From Cryptomeria japonica (lineage: Eukaryota; Streptophyta; Pinopsida; Cupressales; Cupressaceae): a stretch of DNA of 64,000 nt. Positions 13,029 to 24,218 of this stretch are shown one piece after another. The position numbers and the translations under genes are program-made. Where the stretch lies: the NCBI RefSeq assembly GCF_030272615.1, contig NC_081414.1:2357501-2421500 (forward strand). The letters are read 5' to 3'. The notes beneath the pieces are model-generated. The model was not told the origin of the DNA. It saw only the letters and a list, made by a program, of their open reading frames with translations, and made no database searches. How positions within the stretch are numbered: position 1 is the stretch's first letter; each line of letters opens with the position of its first letter.

Positions 13029-15789
13029 TGAGGCATCACCTCGACTCAGTTTGACATATCAGTGGTTTTTATATTGAGACTATTACGGATACTTTATTTT
13101 GATGCATTTTGGGATTTAGAACTTATATGATTTCAGGATTTGGATAACATTGCTATATATTTATGATTTATTTATATGCTTTATGAGATAGAACACTACA
13201 TGATTGTTAAATAAGATGAAATTGCGGTGATAAATGTCGTTATTGAATTTGCAGGACTTTACTATGATAATAGAATTATGATGTATGTTTAAGTTTATGT
13301 GAATTAGGATGAATTGCTTATGTGAAATTGCTTGGATAAAAGATGTATTTAATTTGTTTAGATGTAAATTGTATGCAAGTGATGATGTGTATTATTATTC
13401 CTTTGAATTATATTATATGTGGATATTTGAAAGTACTAATGTGTAAATTGAGATGCGTAGGAAGTTATCCATGTGACCATAGAAATATTACGGAGAACCA
13501 AACCTAGACCTATGTATGTTCGTAAGCCAGGGTTTGTCTATTTGGAGAGACAACACCCCGTTTGTGTTGTATTTTATTCGTAACAGTATATGTTGCATGT
13601 GTGTCAAGTTTTATTTAGTTGATTTGTGTAAAATCCACAAGAGATGATTTCATGTATTAAATTGTAAAAGTGTTTTCTTTGTGTCACTTGACACATGTGT
13701 GGATTTAAGTTTGAATTTTTATTTTTGTCTCTTGGTGGGAAAGTGTTCAACTATAGCTTTTTCAAATAATGTAACGTGAGGTCATAAATACCTTGGGTAA
13801 AGAATCTTTGGGGTGGTCAACATAGGTTTGACATGAAAATAAACTTCAGAGGGGTTTAAAATGGGTTAAATGAACACCTAGGGTAGTTTAATAGGGTTTC
13901 CTAAAGCCCATAAGGTATACCTAAGGGTTACGGGTAATTTAAGGCAAGTTTCTACTCCTAAGTGACCTTTTAGACACCCTAAAAATTGACTTTTCTAAGT
14001 TGTGCGAAAATTGAAATTAGAAGATTGAACCTAGTTGTAAACTTTCCTTTTGGAATGAGAGTTCCCTTTCCCATTCTATCTTACCTTCCTCTTTAGTTTT
14101 TAGAAACTTGTGAGAACTCTCACAATGAGCTTCTTAAGCAAGAATTTGAAAATTTGAGGGTAATCACCCACTCTCCATTTTTGGAGACAAGAGAGATTTC
14201 GAAAAGAATAGAATAGATTTGGAATAGTGAAATTTGGCTAAGGGTAGAAGGAGAAGATCCCTGGAATTGGGCAGCTCATCCTCAACAATACTAACCTACC
14301 TTTGGGCAGATTAAGGTTGGTTACATTCTTCTTAAAATGACTTCTTTTTGCATGTGTTTGAAAGTATGTTGGTGTAAGAAATCTGTTTCCTTGTATGTCC
14401 TTTTTGGGGATTTCATTTGGTCTTTTGTATTATGTTTTGTATGTGTTTTTGGGAGTCTTCAAGACCTCTTACTCTTGGGAGAGAGGAGGATCTTGTGGGT
14501 GGTAGCAGTGACAACCTTCGAGTGAAAGACTCTTGTTATGAGAGTGATCACAAGGGATTTTTGTGTGACCCTTGCTGCATGGCCTGTTTGTGCAATGGGG
14601 GTCATAAGGAGGGAAATAAGGCTAGAATGCCTTGGGGGGCATAAGGAATAAGGGGTTGCAATTCTTGATGTATTTGTTGTTCCATGAGGTGGCTACATGT
14701 TTTCCATACTTGCAATTCTCCTCAGGGTATTGGTCCACTACCACCCTTAAAAAGGTCATCACCAAAGTGTGGTGCAGTGTAGCCGGGATGGGAGTGTGTT
14801 TGTATTTGTGTGCAATCTGTCTTTGGTGTTTGCATGTTTGTTTCCTGTCTAGGGCTTGGTTCTCTGAGCTCAGCGGTGGCTACTAGTTAGCCTAGGCTGG
14901 GAGGTGAGCACTCCATGGTCATGGTTGTGATTTATTTGCAGGATGTTAGAAGAAATATCTGATGCATGCAGTTATGGCGAGAGATGTTGATTTGAAAAGA
15001 AAAAGAGTTGTAAATGTATTCATTACCTTTTTGAAAATCCCTCTCTTGTTTTGAAATGAGAGGCTATTTGTAAAATAGAAATAAAAGACTTGAGGATATG
15101 TTATTTGTAATGCAAAAAATATTATGTTATTTTGCAGAAAAGATAAATGGTTTATTCTAAGATTTTGTTCTAGAGTTAAGGTTAAATCTTGTAGTCTTTA
15201 ATATTTCTTGAAAGAAAATGAGTTAAATTTGTTCTCTTATTTATTGAAAAAGAAATAGAATTGATTTTGCATGCATGCATGGGCTGAAATATAAAGGCAC
15301 TTTGGATTATACATGGAAATGTAAAAAGTATATAAATTAAATCTGTGATCTTACTTTGTTTGTGGTTTAATTTTAAATGCAGAAAAATAAAATCTATAAT
15401 TACCATAATCATTTCTATAGTTAAGTTAATGAATTTTGTTGTTCTAGAATTAGTTAATTCTGTTTTTATTTTTCATAACAGAAAATACATCTCTATCATT
15501 TAAGTAGTTGCGGTAGTTTTTTTTTTGCAAGCCAGCCAATTTAATAAATGCAGAAAATAAAGATCTAACCTTATTATAGTTTTATTTAAATAACATCTAT
15601 TCTTTCTGGTTGCTGGAAAATTTATTAAACATATACCTTGATAAAGTTGGAGTTAGATATTTATCTTAAATACTGGCAATATTTATTTTCAGAAAATGAT
15701 ATCTACAGTAAATAGATTTATTACTTTTTTTTTTTGCTACAATTGAAAATCAGAATCTTTCATAAATTCTGTTTTATTATAAGAAAGAA

Positions 15790-15978
15790 AAAATAAATAA
15801 AATAATAATATAGTTATATATATAAATATATAAAATTATATACATGCAGATTTCATGTATATACTTATATATACATATATATAAAACATATCATAAAATT
15901 TACCTGCGAAACAAATGTAGATATAAATATAAATATATATATACAAATATATATATGAATATATACATATGAATATAT

Positions 15979-16035
<57 letters not shown>

Positions 16036-16130
16036 AATATATATATATATAGATTTATTTATACTTAATTGCCTTTTTTTTTTTTTAAATGTATATAAAT
16101 ATATATGTATATATATATATATATAGAAAA
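15790..16130. repeat. (TA)n-rich microsatellite within LTR
   Basis: Interrupted ATATAT and AAATATATAT repeats. They end at a short poly-T and a second TA run just before the GC-rich hairpin block. Confidence 0.9.
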
Positions 16131-16148
16131 GGGGGAATGGTGAGGGCC

Positions 16149-16352
16149 GCGCAGGGCACGCAGTCCCTGTGCGGGCCGCGTCCAGCACAGAGGTCGCAGC
16201 CTCTGTGCGGGTCGCGGTACCCACAGGGGCCTGCGGCTCCCTGTGTGGGCCGCGCTCCGTGTCAGTGGCCACAGCCATTGTGCGGGCCATGACACACACA
16301 GCGGCCAAGGCCACTGTGTGGGCCGCAACCCCCACAGTGGGTCATCCCACTG
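16149..16352 (+). other. Array of six GC-rich hairpins in the gypsy LTR
   Basis: Six short inverted repeats are spaced 34-41 bases apart. The arms are 16149-16156/16165-16172, 16185-16193/16200-16208, 16222-16228/16239-16245, 16263-16269/16274-16280, 16297-16306/16309-16318 and 16335-16341/16346-16352. The second, third and sixth are perfect, the first and fourth contain a single G-U pair, and the fifth has one mismatch. Stems share the core CAG..GG but differ in sequence while still pairing, for example CAGAGG/CCTCTG against CAGTGGG/CCCACTG. Linkers resemble GCGGGCCGCG. The block is about 70 percent GC between two TA microsatellites. Its function is unknown. Structured leader RNA, a regulatory region or a palindromic minisatellite are all possible. 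Confidence 0.75.
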
Positions 16353-16589
16353 GCGGCACCCCCTCCGCCCTACCGCCATGGCCACCACATAAAACCTTCG
16401 TTCGGCCCTGCAAGAAACATTGAGCATAAAATAATATAAAACCCTAGCTCGATTAGAGCTAGGGTAAAAAGAATAATAAATAAATAGAAAAAGAGGGTAT
16501 AGAGGGGCTATTTTATAATGTAATTTCAATTTAGGGTTTACATGGGAATTTTTATAAAGATGTGGAGATTAATATTTAAATTATTTATG

Positions 16590-16646
16590 TATATAATTAT
16601 ATATATATACATATATATATACATATATATGTATACATATATATAC

Positions 16647-16731
<85 letters not shown>
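16590..16731. repeat. (TA)n microsatellite within LTR
   Basis: ATATATAC-interrupted and then pure (AT)n, the pure part running from about 16662 to 16731. Confidence 0.92.
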
Positions 16732-16733
<2 letters not shown>

Positions 16734-17468
16734 GAAGTACATATGAAAATAAGGCAAATTTGGATTAACTATTTTATTGTGTGGTTATAAAAATATATAG
16801 GTTGAATGGTTTTAAGTTAAATTGCTAAGAAGTTAATATTTAAGTTAAATTAAATAGATTTTAAATGGTTTAAAATAAATCATTACGAAGTTACTTATTG
16901 TTTAAATTTAAATAAATTGAGGAGTTTTGAATCAAATTAATTATTTTTAGATTAACTATTTATGAAGTCTTGAACTAAATAGATGGGGAAATTAACTTCT
17001 TGTAAAATAAATTGACTTTGGAGCGATATTTACTCTCATCAGTAAGTGTTCTTATGAAATTAAATTGCACTAGGCTCGATGAATTTAGAGCACATTTTAA
17101 TGTCAAACTAAATATTTTGAACATTATAATTTGAGTGATAGGTCTGAATTTATTTGCTCTTTAAAGCAATTCTTGATTTTTAGGAGATTAAAAATATCTC
17201 CGCCAAATAATGTTAGAGAATTCTCATTAAATTATTTTAGTGACTAAAAATCGTTGAGACAATATCAATTTCCCTAGAGCATTAATATTCCGCTTCTGGT
17301 TTTAAATTCTTTGTTTACTTAATTGAGTTAGTAGGTTGAGTTAACTCTAAACATAGTTAAGACCAAAAATTGTTAGTGCATTTCGTGTTAGGGAACTTAT
17401 TGTTAATTAGTTGGTATTTTAAAAAAAAAATTATCCCGTTCTTGCCCTAAATTTTGGGCATGACATTT

Positions 17469-17480
17469 TGGTATCAGAGC
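17469..17480 (+). promoter_or_regulatory. Gypsy primer-binding site (initiator tRNA-Met)
   Basis: TGGTATCAGAGC lies three bases after the LTR end at 17465. It matches the 3' end of plant initiator methionine tRNA, the usual minus-strand primer. Confidence 0.93.
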
Positions 17481-17639
17481 AAGGTTTCCACACTAGGAAC
17501 CTTACTCCACTTATGTTTCACCTTAGATTATTTAAATTATTTTTGTTAAATTGATTTTATAAGACATTTAAATTGAATTGAATTAATATTATTCTAAAAG
17601 AAATTAATTATTTATTTTACTTTTTTTTTTCCTCTTAGG

Positions 17640-20600
17640 ATGCCTCCGACAACGCGACAAGCTCGCAAGTGCGGACAGGGTCCTAGATGTGTACACATAG
17701 CATGCGAAGAGGTAGTGAGGGAGGCATCGGTTCCAGAAGAGAACCTAGGAGCACCTTCCGAATAGCCAAATGAACCTAACCGAAACCTCTTAGAAGCAAT
17801 ACAGAATCTTATTGGCATAGTTCAGGAAAGGATTCCAGCAGAGAACCCTCAGGTTAGAAATCATGACTCTGGGAGTCATAGATCAGTTGATAGAGAACAA
17901 AGCAGGAGCCCAACTCCTATTCCTGTAGAGTGTCAGGGTGGAAATGAGCCAGAGTCTGTGCACATGCTAGGACCACCTCCAGTGGTGGAACCGTTTTATT
18001 TTGAGAGAGCTCGTCGGGATCCAAGGGATCTTATCAGGGAGGTCATGCACCTCCAGCCACCGTCTTTTGGAGGTTCTACTGACGGGGTAGAGGCTGAGGC
18101 ATGGCTTTTGAGTCTTGAGAGGTGCTTTGCATTACATTCTTACGAGAGCAAACTAAAAGCACGTGTCGTAGTCCATCTGTTGAGAGGGTTGGCCTCCACT
18201 TGGTGGAGATAGGAAGAGTACAAATGTGGATTAGTTCCCAATACTCTCACTTGGGAGATATTCACAGAGAGGTTCTGTGAGAGGTACCTATCAGAACACT
18301 TCAGATAGCGTTGTATAGACGAATTTCACGATCTCCAACAAAAGGGCTTATCAGTAACCCAATATGAGAGCAAATTCTTTGAGCTATTGCCTTATGTAGA
18401 TTATCTAAAGGATGAGAAACTTCTTGTAAACCACTTCATCAGAGGGTTAAATGCCGGTATAGCCGGGCCAGTTAGGATGTCCACTCCAGAGAGCCTTTGG
18501 GTTGCCATGGAGAAGGCACTGATTACCGAGGAAATTCAGGTCAGACCACAGGACAATAGGGATCGGTTTCAAAACCGAAACCCCACACCTCAGACTTATG
18601 GATTCCAGAAACCACATTGGAAGGGAAACAACCGAAACTCACAGGGGTTCTCCAAACCCCCTCCTCCACAACAAACACCATAGAACCAAAGGCAGAAGCC
18701 TCCACAGTATCAGCAGGGCTCCAAGCCCAAGTAGTGGCTGACTCAAGGATAGAGACGTGATCAAAGAGCACAGGTGCAGTACACACCTCCGGCGAGGACT
18801 CACTAGTCCTCTAGAGGTGGGTACAATGGATCCAGTAGGATAGGAGGTCAGGCTTTCTTTAGGCCTCAGAGCGCCCAGTTTCAGGCATGGGGTGCTTGCT
18901 TTACATGTGGAGCCATGGGGCATATGGCGAGGGATTGCCCTCAGGGTCAGATGACAAGGAATCAGCGGATGGCTGCTTCAGAGCTGACAGTTGGTGATAT
19001 GGGCAGGCCCCATAGAGTATTCGCAGCGGTTGACGACCACCAGGCTGAGCATCAGGCCACGGTTATCGAGTGTGCAGGTATGATCAAAGGTAACAAAGTA
19101 TCTATTTTGTTTGATTCAGGAGCTACTAACTCCTTTATATCTCCATTGGTTGTTGAGCGTTGCGGGCTAGTGGCAACTAGACAGGGTGTCATTTGGGAAG
19201 TGGAATTAGCTTCAGGGGCTAGAGTGTCAGTGGAATCAGAGGTTAGGGCATGTCAGCTGCAAATTGGCAAGACCACCACTTTAGTAGACCTTAGAGTGAT
19301 GCCACTTGGATCTTACAGAATCGTACTTGGCATGGATTGGCTTTATGCCCACAGAGCCAGGATGGATTGCCGCCTGAAAAAGATCAAATGTGAGGATGAT
19401 CATGGTTCGCCCATAGTTATCACCGGGATTCAAAGGCCCGTGTCTCTTCGTATGATCTCCACAATGCAGCTTAAGCGGAGCATGTGAAAGGGATGTCAGT
19501 TTTTTGCTATCACTATCAGTGACAGAGGAGAAGAGGAAGAAAAAGAAACATCGCTTGATGACCATCCTATCCTTAAGGGATATTTAGATGTGTTTCCTTC
19601 AGAGTTACCGGGAATGCCACCCCATAGAGAGATTGATTTTCATATAGACCTAGTACCAAGAACCGAGCCAATTTCCAGAGCACCTTATAGGATGACCACA
19701 AACGAGCTTAATGAACTCAAAATATAGCTTGAGGAACTCCTTGAGAAGGGTCATATTCATCGTAGCGTATCCCCTTGGGGTGCACCAGTCATCTTCGTTA
19801 AGAAGAAGGACGGATCTCTCTGATTATGTATGGATTATCGGCAGCTAAATAAAGTAACCATCAAGAACTGATATCCTTTGCCCAGAATTGATGATTTATT
19901 CAACCAGCTTCAGGGTGCCAAAGTCTTTTCCAAAATAGATCTGAAGTCAAGATACCATCAGCTGAGAATAGTGGAGAGTGATATCCACAAGACCGCATTT
20001 CGCACTAGATATGGTCACTATGAGTTCATCGTAGTTCCATTCGGACTTACAAATGCCCCAGCGGTTTTTATGAGCCTCATGAATGGGGTATTTCGTACAT
20101 TTCTGGACCGTTTTGTTATTGTGTTTCTTGATGATATACTGATATATTGTCGAAATGAGAAGGAGCATGAGGAGCACCTGAAACAGGTATTGCAGTGTTT
20201 GCGGGATAACACGTTGTTTGGCAGTTTGTCGAAGTGTGCTTTCTTTTGATCAGAGGTCAAGTACCTTGGGCACGTTATTTCTGGTGATGGGATCTCAATT
20301 GACCCATCAAAGATTAGGGCTATTATGGATTGGCCAGCACCAACCAGTGTGATAGAGGTCAGGAGTTTCATGGGCTTAGCAGGGTATTACCGATGTTTTT
20401 TTGAGGGATTCTCTAGAGTCGCACATCCTATTACTTCTCTTCAACGTAAAGGGAAGAAATTTGAGTGGACAGAGAAGTGCAAGAAGGCCTTTCAGGAACT
20501 CATGAACTTAATTATCCCACTCATGACCTTGAGCTCGCAGTAGTAGTGCATGCACTTGTGAGGTGGAGACACTTCCTTTTAGGTCATCACTTCAAGGTAC

Positions 20601-22255
20601 ATTTAGATCATCAGAGTCTTTAGTACATCTTCACTCAGCCGAACCTTAATGCATGTCAGAGGAGATGGATGGAGTTCTTATGTGAATATGATTTTGACGT
20701 TCACTACATCAAAGGAAAGGAAAACGTAGTTGCAGATGCTTTGAGTAGGAGACGTCATGAGGTTTACACCATATCTATGGGCACGGATTTGAGAGACCGT
20801 ATACTACTGCACTTGCCAGAGGATGGATGGTATGCAGAGGTTGGTCAGGTAATGGGATCTCAGGTTACTCTAGAGGGGAAATATGTGGATTATTCTTTGG
20901 AGTCCGATGGACTGTTACGCCACAGAGGGCGCATTTATGTACCTTCCTCTAGGGGATTGTGAGAGTTCATTGTCACAGAGGCTCATAGAGCTCCTTATGC
21001 AGCGCATCCCGAAGTTAAAAAGTTGCATGCTGACTTGAGGCAATTATATCATTGGCCAGGAATGCGGTAGCTCATTGCTGAGATAGTAGCTCGATGCCTT
21101 GAGTGTCAGAGAGTAAAGGCAGAGCACCGCCATCCAGGTGGGTTGCTCCAGTCTCATGCTATACCAGAGTGGAAGTGGGATACTATATCCATGGATTTCA
21201 TCATTGGTCTTCCTATGTCTTCTCGTCGCCATGATGCTATCTTGGTGACAGTTGACAAGTTGACCAAAGTGGCCCACTTTTCACCAGTCCGTACTACATT
21301 CACAGCTCCAGCAGTAGCACAGGTGTTCTTGTGAGACATTGTTAGACTTCATGGCGTGCCCCGCAAGATTATTTCTGATAGGGATTCTCTTTTCACTTCT
21401 TCCTTTTGGAAGTCATTACAGGCAGCTATGGGCACTAAGCTCAATTTCAGTACAGCCTATCACCCAGAAAAAGATGGTCAGACAGAGAGGGTCAATCAGG
21501 TGTTAGAGGATATGCTTCACATGTACATCATGGATCATCAGACCCGGTGGGAGGAGTATCTTCCCTTAGTGGAGTTTGCCTATAACAATGGGCATCACAC
21601 TTCTTTGGGGATGCCACCCTATCAAGCATTATACGGCAGGCCTTGCAGGACGCCCTTGAGTTGGGATCGCATAGAGGATAGATTTGCTATTGGTCCTGAG
21701 ATAGTTCGGGATATGGAACAACAGGTGGATTTGATTAGGCAGCATCTCAGAGAGGCTTAGGATAGACAGAAGAAATATGCTGATGCAAAGAGGATAGATC
21801 GTAACTACTTGGTTGGAGACAGAGTCTTCTTGAGAGTGCGACCGCATAAGAGTCCAATCTATTACGGAAAGGGTTCTAAGCTCGCACCTCGCTTTGTAGG
21901 ACCTTTTGAGATTCTTGAGAGGATAGGCCCAGTTGCCTACCGTTTAGCATTGCCACCTAACCTGTCACACATCCACGATGTGTTTCATGTATCAGTTTTG
22001 AGGAAATATATCTATGATGAGTCTCATATTTTAGATTGGGATGCCTTGCAGGTGGAGTTGGACGAGTAGCTAGCTTTGGAGCCCATTAGCATTTTGGCAC
22101 ACCGGACGCTGCCCCTTCGAGGTCGAGAGCTGGACCAGGTTAGGGTCCAGTGGGATTGTTATGATGAGGTTACGGCTTCATGGGAGGACGCAGCACCTAT
22201 GAGATCAGAGTACCCCCACCTCTTTGATGAACTCCAGGAGGAAATTCATGCCTAG
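17640..22255 (+). pseudogene. Gypsy gag-pol polyprotein with 18 stops
   Basis: Reading starts at the ATG at 17640. Gag contains one zinc knuckle (CFTCGAMGHMARDC, about residues 420-433). Protease follows with an intact ILFDSGATNSF, then reverse transcriptase (MDYRQLN and FLDDILIY), an RNase H remnant, integrase ([28 protein letters not shown]) and a chromodomain-like end (SWEDAAPMRSEYPHLFDE). The natural stop is TAG at 22253. Premature TAG codons start at 17763, 18210, 18306, 18681, 18732, 18750, 18804, 19725, 20621, 21068, 21758 and 22067. Premature TGA codons start at 19485, 19821, 19869, 20247, 20960 and 21332. The frame changes near 20,500, where the N-terminal half of RNase H is deleted. 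The polyprotein cannot be made in one piece. Confidence 0.9.
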
Positions 22256-22266
22256 AGGGGAAGGTG
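22253..22266 (+). promoter_or_regulatory. Gypsy polypurine tract
   Basis: TAGAGGGGAAGGTG directly precedes the 3' LTR start at 22267 and would prime plus-strand synthesis. It overlaps the gag-pol stop codon. Confidence 0.85.
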
Positions 22267-23110
22267 TGAGGCCTCACCTTGACTCAGTCTGACATTTCAG
22301 TGGTTTTTATATTGAGACTATTACGGATACTTTATTTTGATGCATTTTGGGATTTAGAACTTATATGATTTCAGGATTTGGATAACATTGCTATATATTT
22401 ATGATTTATTTATATGCTTTATGAGATAGAACACTACATGATTGTTAAATAAGATGAAATTGCGGTGATAAATGTCATTATTGAATTTGCAGGACTTTAC
22501 TATGATAATAGAATTATGATGTATGTTTAAGTTTATGTGAATTAGGATGAATTGCTTATGTGAAATTGCTTGGATAAAAGATGTATTTAATTTGTTCAAA
22601 TGTAAATTGTATGCAAGTGATGATGTGTATTATTATTCCTTTGAATTATATTATATGTGGATATTTGAAAGTATTAATGTGTAAATTGAGATGCACAGGA
22701 AGTTATCCATGTGACCATGGAAATATTACGGAGAACCAAACCTAGACCTATGTATGTTTGTAAGCCAGGGTTTGTCTATTTGGAGAGACAACACCCCGTT
22801 TGTGTTGTATTTTATTCATAACAGTATATGTTGCATGTGTGTTAAGTTTTATTTAGTTGATTTGTGTAAAATCCACACGAGACGATTTCATGTATTAAAT
22901 TGTAAAAGTGTTTTCTTTGTGTCACTTGACACATGTGTGGATTTAAGTTTGAATTTTTATTTTTGTCTCTTGGTGGGAAAGTGTTCAACTATAGCTTTTT
23001 CAAATAATGTAACGTGAGGTTATAAATACCTTGGGTAAAGAATCTTTGGGGTGGTCAACATAGGTTTGACCCAAAAATAAACTTCAGAGGGGTTTAAAAT
23101 GGGTTAAATG

Positions 23111-24161
23111 TGTTGGTATTTTGGTATGGTTTTGTCATTGATGTCAACACCTGCTAAATACACCTACTTTAGAGATACAACAACATTCACCGGCAATCAA
23201 TAAACTGTTCAAACAATCACCGGTATATGGTTAACCGACAAGATATAATGTTCACCGGTACATGCAATGACATGGAAGACACTTGGTAATGTCGAAGACA
23301 TCATGTGGTCACTTTTCCTTGAAGTAATATCATTGGTATATTCTTATTTGCATATTTGCTTTTACCGGCAAATAGGTCCAGGTTATCTAGGGTTACACCG
23401 CCAGGTTTATCTTTTCCAGATCAGCATGGCACGCTATGGAGATGATTTATTATTGTTGTAAATGCATTAAGCCCACATGTTCAATCGGTTATTGCATCGG
23501 ATATTGTATTATTGTAAAATGTTTTATTGTAATATCTTGTAGAGTCGACCTACTAAAATTGGTCTTAGGGTATGGTATAAATGTAAGATCTTATTTGTAA
23601 GATCAAATGTGGAATGCAAAAAAGATTTAAGGAAGGGTATATGCAAGATCAAGCAACGATATACACGAAGACATCATTTGAAAGTGAAGTTAGGTTTTTG
23701 GAAAAACATATCAGCATTACACTGGTACTAAATCTAGCATATGAAGATGCTATTTTGTGTAGTACATTCTCATTGGATTTAACCATCCAACTGTAGTCAG
23801 TGTGACTCCCAATTGTGTTTGAGCAGTGAGCTCTAGGCTGTTGGCCTTTCTGCATGTGCAGACCCCTCTTTGTACACTTACTATCTGCAGTAGTATCATC
23901 TGATTGTGGGTAAGGTTTCCCACTGTGGTTTTTCCCCTTAAGGGTTTCCATGTACAAATATTTGTGTCATGTGTTGTGATTGAATTTGTGCTTATGTTTC
24001 ATGCATTAATTCTTACCAGTACAACATTTCTTGTTAACATTGTTTACCAGCACAATTAACTGTCTTACCGGTATTAAGCAATAAGTTGGTTAATAAGATT
24101 TTGGTTTGAATTTATTAGACAACTGATTCACCCCCCCTCTCAGTTGTCCCTGGGACCTACA
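23111..24161 (+). repeat. Copia 5' LTR (1,051 bp)
   Basis: Starts TGTTGGTATTTTGG and ends GGGACCTACA. A TATA-like TATAAAT lies at 23576-23582. The end contains CTGATTCACCCCCCC, a pattern shared with the other copia-type LTRs of the window. ACCGG motifs recur. Confidence 0.93.
23576..23582 (+). promoter_or_regulatory. Putative LTR TATA box
   Basis: GGTATAAATG is found at the same relative place in both LTRs (second copy 29205-29211), upstream of the primer-binding site. It is the likely core promoter of the copia RNA, inferred from sequence only. Confidence 0.5.
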
Positions 24162-24163
24162 AT

Positions 24164-24175
24164 TGGTATCAGAGC
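24164..24175 (+). promoter_or_regulatory. Copia primer-binding site
   Basis: TGGTATCAGAGC two bases after the 5' LTR end, complementary to initiator tRNA-Met. Confidence 0.93.
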
Positions 24176-24218
24176 TTAGTCCTCTTTTTGCAAAAGTTTA
24201 ACAACTTGAGGAGATCCA

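Larger units (their letters stand above)
13029..17465 (+). repeat. Gypsy 5' LTR (4,437 bp)
   Basis: Begins TGAGGCATCACC and ends TGACA, three bases before the primer-binding site. Positions 13029-13870 match 22267-23110 and 13871-15020 match 29805-30953. The last 2.4 kb has no partner because the 3' LTR is truncated. That unmatched part holds two (TA)n-rich tracts, an isolated GC-rich hairpin block and a 10-bp perfect stem at 16441-16465 (ACCCTAGCTC, loop GATTA). Confidence 0.88.

Noticed and set aside
16140-16400. CpG island of a host gene promoter
   Set aside because: It lies inside the gypsy LTR 1 kb before the primer-binding site, and no host gene starts nearby.
15865-16529. Ala/Arg/Pro-rich open frames over the GC-rich block
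   Set aside because: Frames are open on both strands because of GC-rich repeats and end in TA-repeat translation. The hairpin structure explains the block better.
19947-20371. Minus-strand frames opposite the gypsy reverse transcriptase
   Set aside because: They are shadows of a conserved plus-strand domain.
17640-22255. Recoded stop codons or readthrough in the gypsy ORF
   Set aside because: There are 18 stops of two kinds at conserved Gln and Arg positions plus a domain deletion. Decay is simpler, and the ABCC gene nearby uses standard coding.
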